DNA of 64,000 nt from Roseovarius aestuarii (GTDB lineage Bacteria; Pseudomonadota; Alphaproteobacteria; Rhodobacterales; Rhodobacteraceae), in NCBI RefSeq assembly GCF_019966515.1, contig NZ_JAIMIB010000005.1:62001-126000 (forward strand), given 5' to 3'. Under the pieces are notes generated by a model. That model was not told where the DNA came from, ran no database searches, and saw only the letters and a list, made by a program, of their open reading frames with translations. Position numbers and translations under genes: made by a program. The first letter of the stretch is position 1, and every line of letters starts with the position of its first letter. Shown here one piece after another: positions 24,279-34,014 of the stretch.

Positions 24279-24896
24279 ATGGACACCGCCTTTCTCATAA
24301 CCGCTTTTGTCACGCTTTTCGTGATCATTGATCCGCCGGGCCTGACGCCGATGTTTTTGGCGCTGACGCAGGGCATGAGCGATGCCCGCCGTCGGGCAAT
24401 TGCGCTACGGGCCTGTCTGACCGGCGGCATCATGTTGATTGCCTTTGCCGTGCTGGGCGAACAAATCCTCGGTTTTATCGGCATTTCAATGCCAGCCTTC
24501 CGCGTCGCTGGTGGCTTGCTTCTGTTTCTGACCGCGCTCGAGATGCTGTTCGAACGCCGCACCAAACGCCGCGAGGACCGCGCCGAAGAGGATGATCATG
24601 CGGACCCGTCGATCTTTCCGCTGGCAATCCCGTTGATTTCCGGCCCCGGTGCCATCACCTCGGTCATTCTTCTGGCCGGGCAGCAACCGGGCTGGGCAGG
24701 CCTGGGTATCGTCATCGGCGTCATGCTGAGCATGGTTCTGATGGTCTATCTGTGCTTTCTCACCGCGTCGTTTTTTGAGCGTCTGCTGGGAAAAACCGGC
24801 CTTCTTGTGCTAACACGCGTGCTGGGCATGCTGCTCGCCGCGCTAGCGGTGCAGTTCGTGTTGGACGGCATCAAGGGATTTGGTTTTGGCGGCTGA
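24279..24896 (+). CDS. MarC-family inner membrane protein
   Basis: 205 residues from ATG 24279 (GTG one codon earlier is possible). Six hydrophobic segments and the MarC landmarks FVIIDPPGLTPMFLALT near the start and IPLISGPGAITSVILLAG in the middle; a charged loop (ERRTKRREDRAEEDD) separates the two halves. The family is integral to the inner membrane; transport is suspected but not shown. It is followed 57 bp later by the aspartic protease gene. Confidence 0.9.
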   Translation: MDTAFLITAFVTLFVIIDPPGLTPMFLALTQGMSDARRRAIALRACLTGGIMLIAFAVLGEQILGFIGISMPAFRVAGGLLLFLTALEMLFERRTKRREDRAEEDDHADPSIFPLAIPLISGPGAITSVILLAGQQPGWAGLGIVIGVMLSMVLMVYLCFLTASFFERLLGKTGLLVLTRVLGMLLAALAVQFVLDGIKGFGFGG

Positions 24897-24953
24897 TCTT
24901 TTGCACCCCGTCCCCTGCCCCTATATCTGATCCACAGTTTAACCGAGGCGTGA

Positions 24954-25532
24954 ATGGACGATTTCGACACCGCACATCTGATTTATCTGATCATGCTGGG
25001 CCTTGCCGTTGTTTCGTGGTTTGTCGCGACAAACCGTGAAAAGCTTGGCACCGTTGCGCAGCAAGCCCTGATCTGGGGGCTTATTTTCATCGGCGTGATC
25101 GCCGCCATCGGCCTTTGGGATGACATCCGCAGCACGGTTTCACCTCGTCAGAGCGTGTCCGGGGACAACCGGGTCGAGTTGCCGCGTCAGGCGGACGGGC
25201 ATTACTATCTGAGCGCAGAGGTGAACGGCGAGGCGATTATCTTTGTTGTTGATACCGGCGCCACCGATATCGTGCTGAGCCAGGAGGACGCTCGCATCGC
25301 CGGGCTTAACCCCGAGGATCTGGCCTATACGGGCCGCGCCTTTACCGCCAATGGTGAGGTGCGCACTGCCCCGGTGCGTCTGGACAGCATCGCAATAGGT
25401 CCGATCCGCGACACTCGGGTCACCGCCGTTGTGAACGGCGGCGAACTTGGTCAGTCGCTGCTGGGGATGAGCTATCTGCAACGCTATTCCAGCGTCGAGA
25501 TTTCCGGCGGCAAACTGATCCTCACACGATAG
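24954..25532 (+). CDS. Membrane-anchored retropepsin-like aspartic protease (TIGR02281 type)
   Basis: 192 residues. Two hydrophobic N-terminal segments (about 8-24 and 38-54) anchor it, followed by a single-lobed aspartic protease domain: FVVDTGATDIVLSQEDA holds the catalytic Asp-Thr-Gly, and LGMSYLQRYSSVEISGGKLIL the C-terminal hydrophobic-hydrophobic-Gly region. One Asp-Thr-Gly means it must dimerise to be active. The protease domain should face the periplasm. Processing targets are unknown. Confidence 0.85.
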   Translation: MDDFDTAHLIYLIMLGLAVVSWFVATNREKLGTVAQQALIWGLIFIGVIAAIGLWDDIRSTVSPRQSVSGDNRVELPRQADGHYYLSAEVNGEAIIFVVDTGATDIVLSQEDARIAGLNPEDLAYTGRAFTANGEVRTAPVRLDSIAIGPIRDTRVTAVVNGGELGQSLLGMSYLQRYSSVEISGGKLILTR

Positions 25533-25560
25533 CGCCACGTCGCGTATTCCGGTCGCGCCC

Positions 25561-25968
25561 CTAGCTATCCCCGGTCAGCAAGCGGTCTGCTTTTTTGCGG
25601 ACCAGCACGGTGCGCAAATCGTGCATCGCCAGCAGCAACGCATCGCTGACCTCTTCCAACTGCTCGTCTGTCGCCTTGGACTGTGCCCAATGTGTGGTGG
25701 TATTCAAATAGTCGACCGCCCGGTGGATATCGTCAATGTCGCGATATTCCACCAGCTCCAGCCGCTCGGCCATCCATTCCTCGATTACTTCCAGATCGTG
25801 GGCGCTCAGCTCACGCTCGCCATGCGGTTTAATCTCACCCTTGCGGATGTTGACCACGGCGATCTGGTCCATGTCGATCCGACGCTGGCGATTTTCGGTA
25901 TCGACGCGGAACACAAAGGCACCGTTTTCGCGCACCCTGAAATAATATTCCGGCAGATCCCCGGCCAT
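25561..25968 (-). CDS. Conserved hypothetical protein, 135 residues
   Basis: Starts MAGDLPEYYFRVRENGAFVF; acidic, no membrane segment, no cysteine-rich motif. The N-terminal 50 residues look like small beta strands (YYFRVRENGAFVFRVD, RRIDMDQIAVVNIRKGEIKP), and the rest is helical. It lies 10 bp downstream of the aminotransferase gene on the same strand, so the two are likely cotranscribed. I do not recognise a functional family. Confidence 0.7.
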   Translation of the reverse strand: MAGDLPEYYFRVRENGAFVFRVDTENRQRRIDMDQIAVVNIRKGEIKPHGERELSAHDLEVIEEWMAERLELVEYRDIDDIHRAVDYLNTTTHWAQSKATDEQLEEVSDALLLAMHDLRTVLVRKKADRLLTGDS

Positions 25969-25978
25969 CAGACCCCCC

Positions 25979-27238
<1,260 letters not shown>

Positions 27239-27268
27239 TCAAGCAGGATCACAGGAAAGGAAGAATTT

Positions 27269-27673
27269 ATGAACGCCGAGAGTAAGGAACACTGGTTTGA
27301 CCCACAAGCCACGACCTTTGGCGACCGCGTGGCAGGGGCCCGCGAACAGGCCGGAATGACCCAGGCCGATTTGTCGAAGCGACTGGGTGTCAAAGTCAAG
27401 ACCCTGAAGTCGTGGGAAGACGACCTGTCCGAGCCACGGGCCAATAAATTGTCGATGATGGCGGGGCTTCTCAACGTGTCGTTGTCATGGCTTCTGACCG
27501 GCGAAGGCGACGGCCCTGCAGCGCCGGGCGACGGCGGCTGGCTGTCGCAAGATGCCGTGGGCATGCTTGCCGAACTACAAGACGTGCGCGTGCAGTTGGC
27601 CACTTCATCGCGCCGTCTGGCCCGACTTGAAGAAAACCTGCGCGGTGCGCTCAAGGCTGAACCGGTTGACTGA
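27269..27673 (+). CDS. XRE-family HTH protein
   Basis: 134 residues. A typical XRE domain spans about 15-75 (FGDRVAGAREQAGMTQADLSKRLGVKVKTLKSWEDDLSEPRANKLSMMAGLLNVSLSWLL). The C-terminus is an Arg-rich helix (LQDVRVQLATSSRRLARLEENLRGALK), perhaps for dimerisation. Its stop overlaps the start region of sdhE by 8 bp. The regulatory target may be its own operon or the divergent aminotransferase gene. Confidence 0.87.
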   Translation: MNAESKEHWFDPQATTFGDRVAGAREQAGMTQADLSKRLGVKVKTLKSWEDDLSEPRANKLSMMAGLLNVSLSWLLTGEGDGPAAPGDGGWLSQDAVGMLAELQDVRVQLATSSRRLARLEENLRGALKAEPVD

Positions 27674-27929
27674 AGACCGGTCTACACGTCTGAAGCGCCT
27701 GCGCATGCGCTCCATGCGCCGCGGCATCAAGGAAATGGATATCATCCTCAGCCGGTACGCAGATATCCGGCTGACAGAGCTTGATGCCGCGCAGCTGGAT
27801 ACCTACGACGCGCTTTTGTCCGAAAACGATCAGGACCTTTATCAGTGGGTAACGGGCCAGGTGCCCCCCCCAAGCTCTTTTTCGGCGTTGATCGCCGATA
27901 TTTCCGGCATGGCATTGGCCTCCAAGTAG
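27666..27929 (+). CDS. sdhE: FAD assembly factor SdhE
   Basis: 87 residues starting at TTG 27666, inside the end of the XRE gene; no ATG precedes the conserved RLKRLRMRSMRRGIKEMDIIL block, which holds the RGxxE motif needed for flavinylation. An AAGG site lies about 9 bases upstream. SdhE helps attach FAD covalently to succinate dehydrogenase SdhA. The family is usually 80-95 residues. The rare start and 8-bp overlap suggest low, coupled translation. Confidence 0.9.
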   Translation: MTEDRSTRLKRLRMRSMRRGIKEMDIILSRYADIRLTELDAAQLDTYDALLSENDQDLYQWVTGQVPPPSSFSALIADISGMALASK

Positions 27930-27980
27930 CCCACCCTCCGCGCATTTCAGGGCGGACCGCTGGCCACGCCTCTTGCGTAT

Positions 27981-28481
27981 TCATCCCGCAAGAAGTTGAC
28001 GAAGTTTCCTGGACGCAAGCGCGGCGGTATCTTTGATATCATGCTGATCCGTACGAAGGTGAATATCGCTATATGGCCGTGCGCCGTATCCTTCCCGGAT
28101 CATCACAGCCATGCGGTCAAGCTCATTGGCCGAAAACGACCGCCCCCGACCTTCATGCGTAATATTCGCAAGACCCGCCTGGAGACCAATTGAGAAAACT
28201 CTAATATTTTGGCGTTGAAAATGGCGTTTAAAATATATCCAGTCGAGACACCGTACCGGGCGAGCAATGAAGAGTATTGCTTTCTCGCTCAGCGCGCTAA
28301 TCCCGGCGTCTCGAATACGACAACATGTGGAAAGACTGGAACAATACCAAGGTACCCCCTCGGCCTTGAAGTCATCTCCATCCAGAAATGCGCCGTCGAA
28401 GCGCCGCGACAGCTCATGTGCCATAGTTGATTTTCCGACACCGATTGTGCCATCAATCAGTATCGCGTGTTTTGCCGACAT
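27981..28481 (-). CDS. P-loop small-molecule/nucleotide kinase-like protein
   Basis: 166 residues from ATG 28481, with GGAG 5 bases upstream. Walker A GTIGVGKST is at about 11-19, followed by GAFLDGDDF, as in nucleoside, shikimate and chloramphenicol-type kinases. The C-terminal REGYGARPYSDIHLRTD could be the LID/phosphate-binding region. The locus is AT-richer than its neighbours, which suggests recent acquisition. It is convergent with sdhE. Substrate unknown. Confidence 0.72.
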   Translation of the reverse strand: MSAKHAILIDGTIGVGKSTMAHELSRRFDGAFLDGDDFKAEGVPWYCSSLSTCCRIRDAGISALSEKAILFIARPVRCLDWIYFKRHFQRQNIRVFSIGLQAGLANITHEGRGRSFSANELDRMAVMIREGYGARPYSDIHLRTDQHDIKDTAALASRKLRQLLAG

Positions 28482-28550
28482 AAGGGCTCCGATGCGTGGT
28501 ATCGATCCGGTCTTTCGAAGGGCAGCATACGCCGACTACTTTAGCGCGCA

Positions 28551-29564
28551 TTAAAGCGGCAACACATCGTCCTGATAGGCAAAAAGCGCCGGAAACCCGC
28601 CTGTATGTACAAAAAGAACCCGTGACCCGGCAGTGATTTTGCCGCTTTCCACAAGGTCGATCAGCCCAGCAAAACACTTACCAGAATAAACCGGATCAAG
28701 AAACAATCCCTCGGTTTCGGCCATCAGCCTGATCGCGTCGCGCGTTTTAGGCCCGACACGGCCATAGCCCGGCGCCAGTGCGGTATCGCTGGTCTGGATG
28801 TCACCCTGTGTGACCCAACTTTCCACCTCCAGAAGTGCTGCCAACCGGGTTGCCACCTCTTGCAGCCGATCAGCCTGTGCAGCCGCATCGCGGCGCACAC
28901 AAATCCCATGCACCGGTGTCGTCGACCCGAGCGCCCGCAACCCCGCCAGAAACCCCATATGCGTCGCACCGCTGCCCGAGGGGATTGCGACCGCATCAAA
29001 ATCATCCCGCTGGGCCAGCACTTCTTGCGCCGCGTTCATATATCCAAGCGTGCCCAGCGGTTTGTTCCTGAGTCCCAAAGGGATCACATAGGGCGCCCTG
29101 CCCTGCGCCTGCAGTTCAGCGGCACGCTCACGCAGGGCCTGATCGGCCCCGGCCTCGTCCTCGCCTTCGGGGTATTGCATGTAGTCGGCCCCCAAAAGTC
29201 TACCCAGCAACACGTTGCCTGAGCTGCGATAGATCACACCTTTTCCCGGCACCCGGTCTTCAAGCTGCAACACCGCTTTCATACCGCATTTCGCTGCTGC
29301 TGCCGCTGCCGAACGAACATAGTTCGACTGCACCGCCCCGGTGATCAGAATGGTATCGGCACCTTCCACCTGTGCGGCACCGAGGTAATACTCCAGTTGG
29401 CGGATCTTGTTGCCGCCACCGCCCAGCCCGGTCAGGTCGTCGCGTTTGATCCAGAACTCAATGCCCAGATGTTCCGAGAGCCGTTGCAACGGCTCCAGCG
29501 GTGTCGGTCCGCCCATCAATCCTGACCGAGGAAAGGCGGCCATCTTGTCGAATATCTGGTTCAT
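28551..29564 (-). CDS. D-cysteine desulfhydrase/ACC deaminase-family PLP enzyme
   Basis: 337 residues from the ATG at 29564, preceded by GGAAGGG; an in-frame ATG 7 codons earlier has no site. Fold type II motifs: FWIKRDDLTGLGGGGNKIRQLEYYLG contains the PLP Lys, ITGAVQSNYVRSAAAAAA the substrate-binding QSNH-like loop, PSGSGATHMGFLAG the phosphate cup. It could release sulfide from D-cysteine, or sulfite from cysteate (CuyA-type), or deaminate ACC; these relatives are hard to tell apart by eye. It lies upstream of the kinase gene on the same strand. Confidence 0.82.
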   Translation of the reverse strand: MNQIFDKMAAFPRSGLMGGPTPLEPLQRLSEHLGIEFWIKRDDLTGLGGGGNKIRQLEYYLGAAQVEGADTILITGAVQSNYVRSAAAAAAKCGMKAVLQLEDRVPGKGVIYRSSGNVLLGRLLGADYMQYPEGEDEAGADQALRERAAELQAQGRAPYVIPLGLRNKPLGTLGYMNAAQEVLAQRDDFDAVAIPSGSGATHMGFLAGLRALGSTTPVHGICVRRDAAAQADRLQEVATRLAALLEVESWVTQGDIQTSDTALAPGYGRVGPKTRDAIRLMAETEGLFLDPVYSGKCFAGLIDLVESGKITAGSRVLFVHTGGFPALFAYQDDVLPL

Positions 29565-29754
29565 CGTCTCAAACCCTTCCGCCATTCAAAACCGGTCAAA
29601 GCAGTCTACACTATCAGCGCACTCGTATCATCACGAATCCCGTGCCCGAATGCTGTTCGCCGACGTATCGCAAAAACCAGCCGCCGGGCTTTCAACCGGT
29701 GGACATTTCAAGCCCGTCCCGTCATGGTCCGCGCAAACAACCCGAGCACCTGAT

Positions 29755-30696
29755 ATGATCCCACGCAAAATCATCATCGACACGGACCCCGGCCAGGATG
29801 ACGCCGTCGCGATCCTGCTGGCGCTTGCCAGTCCGGATGAAATCGACCTGCTGGGCATCACCTGTGTTGCAGGCAATGTTCCACTTGATCTGACATCTAA
29901 AAATGCGCGCATTATCTGCGAGTTGGCGGGGGAAACTCATGTTCCCGTCTATGCCGGATGCGACCGCCCGTTGGGTCGCGAACTTGTTACTGCCGAAGAA
30001 GTGCACGGCCGCACCGGACTTGACGGTCCCGACCTGCCCGATCCGCAAATGGCGCTGAGCGACGGCCATGCCGTTGATTTCATCATTGAAACGCTGCGCA
30101 CGCATGAGACAGGCACCGTAACGCTCTGCCCCATTGGACCTCTGACCAATATCGCCACGGCCTTCGACATGGCCCCCGATATCGTCAAGAAGGTGCAGGA
30201 AATCGTGTTGATGGGTGGCGCCTATTTCGAGGTTGGCAATGTCACACCAACCGCGGAATTCAACATCTATGTGGACCCGCAGGCAGCTGAAATCGTCTTT
30301 CGCTCGGGCGTGCCGATCACGGTCATGCCGCTCGATGTGACCCATCAGGTTCTGGTGACGAAGCCGCGCAACACCGCTATTCGCGACCTCGCGACGCCGG
30401 TGGGCGTGGCCGTCGCGCAGATGACTGATTTCTTTGAACGCTATGATCGCGAAAAATACGGCTCGGAAGGTGCGCCCCTGCATGATCCTTGCGTGATCGC
30501 GTATCTGATCCGGCCTGACCTGTTTTCGGGGCGGCACATCAATGTCGAGATCGAAACCACGTCGGAACTGACCATGGGCATGACCGTCGCCGACTGGTGG
30601 GGCGTGACCGATCGTGCGCCCAACGCGCTTTTCATGGGCAGCGTTGATGCTGATGGCTTTTTCGACCTTCTGACCAAAAGGCTGGCCCGATTGTGA
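29755..30696 (+). CDS. Nucleoside hydrolase (IunH/RihA type)
   Basis: 313 residues from ATG 29755. Metal motif IIIDTDPGQDDAVAILLALAS at the N-terminus, followed by PVYAGCDRPLGRE, the CPIGPLTNIA motif, VLMGGAYFEVGNVTPTAEFNIYVDPQAA and LHDPCVIAYLI (a further metal Asp). It hydrolyses the N-glycosidic bond of purine or pyrimidine ribosides, a salvage step. The stop overlaps the GTG of the GNAT gene (GTGA), so a three-gene operon with selO follows. Confidence 0.92.
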   Translation: MIPRKIIIDTDPGQDDAVAILLALASPDEIDLLGITCVAGNVPLDLTSKNARIICELAGETHVPVYAGCDRPLGRELVTAEEVHGRTGLDGPDLPDPQMALSDGHAVDFIIETLRTHETGTVTLCPIGPLTNIATAFDMAPDIVKKVQEIVLMGGAYFEVGNVTPTAEFNIYVDPQAAEIVFRSGVPITVMPLDVTHQVLVTKPRNTAIRDLATPVGVAVAQMTDFFERYDREKYGSEGAPLHDPCVIAYLIRPDLFSGRHINVEIETTSELTMGMTVADWWGVTDRAPNALFMGSVDADGFFDLLTKRLARL

Positions 30697-31139
30697 CCGC
30701 GCTCAACCTCGCCAAGCCTGAGGATTTCGAACGTCTCGCCCCGCTTGCGGCCGCGTTTCATGCCGAAACAGATATCGAAATGGATGCAGAGACGCGGCGC
30801 GATGCCTTGATGCCGTTGCTCAATGGCTCGCCACATGGGGCCGTCTACCTGATCGGACCCGGTCGCGCGCCCATCGGCTATATCGTGGTCTGTTTCGGCT
30901 GGTCGATCGAATTTGCCGGGATGGACGGATTCGTGGACGAGTTCTTTATCCGCCCCGGTGTGCGCGGACGCGGCATCGGCTCTGAAGTGCTCAGGCAATT
31001 GCCCAAGGCACTGGCTGCGGCGGGTATGAAAGCGCTGCATCTAGAGGTCGACCGGAACAACGACCACCTCCAGAAACTCTATTCCCGTCAGCGATTTGAA
31101 CCGCGTGAGAAATACATGCTAATGTCCCGCAAACTCTAG
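30693..31139 (+). CDS. GNAT-family N-acetyltransferase
   Basis: 148 residues from GTG 30693, overlapping the nucleoside hydrolase stop by 4 bp. The acetyl-CoA pyrophosphate loop is [14 protein letters not shown] (about 89-102), after the beta strand DGFVDEFFI, and the family end [20 protein letters not shown] fits motif B. The acceptor is unknown; small amines, amino acids or protein N-termini are all possible. Seven bases separate it from selO. Confidence 0.85.
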   Translation: MTALNLAKPEDFERLAPLAAAFHAETDIEMDAETRRDALMPLLNGSPHGAVYLIGPGRAPIGYIVVCFGWSIEFAGMDGFVDEFFIRPGVRGRGIGSEVLRQLPKALAAAGMKALHLEVDRNNDHLQKLYSRQRFEPREKYMLMSRKL

Positions 31140-31146
31140 GGAAACC

Positions 31147-32568
31147 ATGTCGCTGAATATCCCCTTTGATAACAGCTACGCACGCCTTCCGGGCAAGTTT
31201 TTTGCGCGTTTGAATCCTACGCCTGCCAAATCACCGCAGCTGATCCGGTTCAATACAGAGCTTGCCGCAGAGCTGGGCATCACTCCGGGCACCCCCGAGG
31301 AACAGGCGCAGACCTTCGCAGGCAATGCCGTGCCGCAAGGCGCCGAACCGCTGGCGCAGGCCTATGCCGGGCACCAGTTCGGCGGCTTTTCCCCACAGCT
31401 TGGCGACGGACGCGCCAATTTACTGGGCGAAATTATCGGCAGGGATGGCATCCGCCGCGACATCCAACTCAAGGGCTCGGGGCCGACGCCTTGGTCTCGA
31501 ATGGGCGACGGTCGTGCCTGGATGGGGCCGGTGCTGCGCGAATATGTCGTGTCAGAGGCCATGCATGCGCTTGGAATCCCGACCAGCCGGGCGCTGGCTG
31601 CCGTCGCCACGGGCGAGCCGGTCTACCGCGAAAGCGGCGCCCTGCCCGGTGCGGTACTGACCCGCATCGCGGCCAGCCACGTTCGCGTCGGCACGTTTCA
31701 GTACTTCGCCGCCCGCCGCGACACCGAGGCGCTGGAAGCGCTTTACCGGCATGTGATCGACCGGCATTTTCCTCAGGTTAAGACACCGACCGAGTTGCTG
31801 CAGGAAGTTATTGCCCGTCAAGCCAAACTTGTCGCGCAATGGATGTCGGTTGGCTTTATCCACGGCGTGATGAACACCGACAACACGACGATTTCCGGTG
31901 AAACGATCGACTATGGCCCCTGCGCCTTCATAGACGAGTTTGATCCTCAAAAAGTCTTCAGTTCCATCGATGCTCATGGCCGCTATTCCTATGAGAACCA
32001 GGCGAATATCATCGTCTGGAACATGGCCCAGCTTGCCACGGCGCTGGTGCCGCTGATGCCCGATACTGAAAAAGCCATCGAAGAATTTACCGAAGCCGTT
32101 CATGCGATGCCCGCGGCCATCCACACCCATTGGCTGGCCTGTTTTGGGCGCAAGATCGGGCTTGAAAACGCTACGCCCGAAGACGAAATGTTGATCACCG
32201 ACCTCCTGACCTGCATGGCCAATGAGCGCGCCGATTTCACCAATACGTTCCGCGCGCTAATCGAGGGAAACGCCCGCGATCAGTTCACCAATCCGGCCAG
32301 CTTTGACGCCTGGGAAACCGGCTGGCGCGAGCGTATTGGCGCAGAAAATGATGCCGATGCCGTGATGCGTAGCGCGAACCCAGCCTTCATCCCCCGCAAT
32401 CACCGGATCGAGCAGATGATTGCGGCAGCTGTCGACAGCGACTTCGCACCGTTTGAGCGGCTGCTCGACGTTCTGACGCGACCCTATGACGACCAACCCG
32501 ACGCAGCCGATCTGATGCGCCCGCCAGAGCCGTCGGAAATAGTCCAGCAAACCTTCTGTGGTACCTGA
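31147..32568 (+). CDS. selO: SelO/YdiU pseudokinase protein AMPylator
   Basis: 473 residues, matching bacterial SelO. It transfers AMP from ATP bound in inverted orientation to Ser/Thr/Tyr of client proteins in redox stress. Seen: [41 protein letters not shown] (P-loop-like Lys/Arg), HGVMNTDN (catalytic Asn region), the metal motif [11 protein letters not shown] and the C-terminal QTFCGT, whose Cys corresponds to the selenocysteine of eukaryotic SelO. It ends the nucleoside hydrolase-GNAT operon. Confidence 0.95.
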   Translation: MSLNIPFDNSYARLPGKFFARLNPTPAKSPQLIRFNTELAAELGITPGTPEEQAQTFAGNAVPQGAEPLAQAYAGHQFGGFSPQLGDGRANLLGEIIGRDGIRRDIQLKGSGPTPWSRMGDGRAWMGPVLREYVVSEAMHALGIPTSRALAAVATGEPVYRESGALPGAVLTRIAASHVRVGTFQYFAARRDTEALEALYRHVIDRHFPQVKTPTELLQEVIARQAKLVAQWMSVGFIHGVMNTDNTTISGETIDYGPCAFIDEFDPQKVFSSIDAHGRYSYENQANIIVWNMAQLATALVPLMPDTEKAIEEFTEAVHAMPAAIHTHWLACFGRKIGLENATPEDEMLITDLLTCMANERADFTNTFRALIEGNARDQFTNPASFDAWETGWRERIGAENDADAVMRSANPAFIPRNHRIEQMIAAAVDSDFAPFERLLDVLTRPYDDQPDAADLMRPPEPSEIVQQTFCGT

Positions 32569-32579
32569 AAAGCCGCTAT

Positions 32580-33215
32580 CTATTTGCGTTTCTTGCGGAA
32601 AAATCGGGGGTTTCGGCGCACGAATTCATCGATAATCCCGGTCAGACCGCCATATTGCAGACCCTTCAGATAGGCATACCCCGATGCCGCGCCCAGCCCC
32701 GCGCCGATCATGTCCACGATCAGATCGCCCATCGTATCCACAAGCCCGGATTTCTGCATGTTCAACCCAAAGAGCTGATCCATCGAAAACTCGAACACCT
32801 CCCAGATCACACCGATCATAACGGCAAAGCAGAACGCAAAGAAGGTGATGGCGAAATGTGGTGCCGCAAACCTGTCGCCCTGAAACATCATGAAAACAAG
32901 CACGAAACCGATCAGGCCGAAACCGACGGCCGACCCGCCATGCATGGCAATATCCCACCACCAGAAACGCTCGTAAAAGTCAAAGACTTCCCCCAGAAAC
33001 AAGGTTGCACCCACAAACACCACCACGGCGGTGATGAAACCGGGCGGCACCTTGACTTCGGCCCAGCGGGCAGCCAGCACCGGGACAAGCGACAGGCCGA
33101 GCGTCGCCAAGGCGACAAAGGCAAGCGACCAGCGTGTCTGGATCATCGCGACGAGGGCCGTGATGGCCAGAACGCTCCAGATCACACGCGCAAGTAATGT
33201 CTGCTCTGAAAACAC
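32580..33215 (-). CDS. DUF2238 (YjdF-like) membrane protein
   Basis: 211 residues from GTG 33215, chosen for the GGAAGGA site 8 bases upstream; a longer ATG reading would overlap the divergent gene. Five to six hydrophobic segments, with the conserved FDFYERFWWWDIAMHGGSAVGFG and GVIWEVFEFSMDQLFG blocks that mark DUF2238. An acidic C-terminal loop (GDLIVDMIGAG) follows. Function of this inner-membrane family is unknown. Convergent with selO. Confidence 0.85.
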   Translation of the reverse strand: MFSEQTLLARVIWSVLAITALVAMIQTRWSLAFVALATLGLSLVPVLAARWAEVKVPPGFITAVVVFVGATLFLGEVFDFYERFWWWDIAMHGGSAVGFGLIGFVLVFMMFQGDRFAAPHFAITFFAFCFAVMIGVIWEVFEFSMDQLFGLNMQKSGLVDTMGDLIVDMIGAGLGAASGYAYLKGLQYGGLTGIIDEFVRRNPRFFRKKRK

Positions 33216-33255
33216 GCTCTGTTTCCTTCCCCGATCCAACTGGTATTCTGATGAT

Positions 33256-33975
33256 ATGAGGACATCCACGATCAGAATTGCAACCTACAACCTGCAGAAA
33301 TGCGTGGGGCTTGACCTTAGACGGCGCCCGGACCGCAGCCTGCGGGTGATCAATGATCTTCAAGCCGATATCGTGGTCCTGCAAGAAGTCGACAAACGAT
33401 TACCACCCCGCCCGTCCGCCCTGCCCCATGACATGGTCGAACAGGAAGGTTGGCGTATTCTGCCCTTTGGGGCACCGGGCGGATCACTGGGCTGGCACGG
33501 CAATGCGATGCTGGTACGCCCCGAGGTCGCCGTTGGCGCAACCTCACATCTCTCTCTGCCGGGGCTGGAACCTCGCGGTGCCATCTGCGCGGATATCGAA
33601 ACCGCCATCGGCCCACTGCGGCTGGTCGGTCTGCATCTTGGCCTGATCCGCCGCTACCGCCTGATGCAGGTGGCCGCGATCATGCGGGCGCTCAGACGTC
33701 AGCATTCCAGCCCGACGGTGCTGGCGGGCGATTTCAACGATTGGGGGCGCGGTGCAGCCCTGGACGCCACCGCGCGGGGGGTTCATTTCGTGCCGACCGC
33801 CCCAAGCTTTCCGGCGCCAAGGCCAGTCGTCACGCTGGATCGTTTCGCCATCAGCCCCGACCTGACGGCACTTGCGTCGGGTGTGCATGCCACCCGTCCC
33901 GCCCGTATCGCCTCGGACCATCTGCCCGTTTGGGTCGAGGTTGCGCCAAGGCTGGCCTCGCGACAGGCGGCATGA
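33256..33975 (+). CDS. Endonuclease/exonuclease/phosphatase (EEP)-family hydrolase
   Basis: 239 residues from ATG 33256. EEP motifs in order: RIATYNLQKCVG, VVLQEVD, HGNAMLVRP, GLHLGLIRRYRL, LAGDFNDWG and ASDHLPVWVEV, covering all metal and catalytic residues. Members include DNases and phospholipid or inositol phosphatases; the small size without extra domains resembles the metal-dependent hydrolase group often found near membrane lipid genes. No signal peptide is seen. Confidence 0.87.
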   Translation: MRTSTIRIATYNLQKCVGLDLRRRPDRSLRVINDLQADIVVLQEVDKRLPPRPSALPHDMVEQEGWRILPFGAPGGSLGWHGNAMLVRPEVAVGATSHLSLPGLEPRGAICADIETAIGPLRLVGLHLGLIRRYRLMQVAAIMRALRRQHSSPTVLAGDFNDWGRGAALDATARGVHFVPTAPSFPAPRPVVTLDRFAISPDLTALASGVHATRPARIASDHLPVWVEVAPRLASRQAA

Positions 33976-34014
33976 TAGGCCGCGCGTGAACAGCACACCG
34001 CAGGACCTATATTC

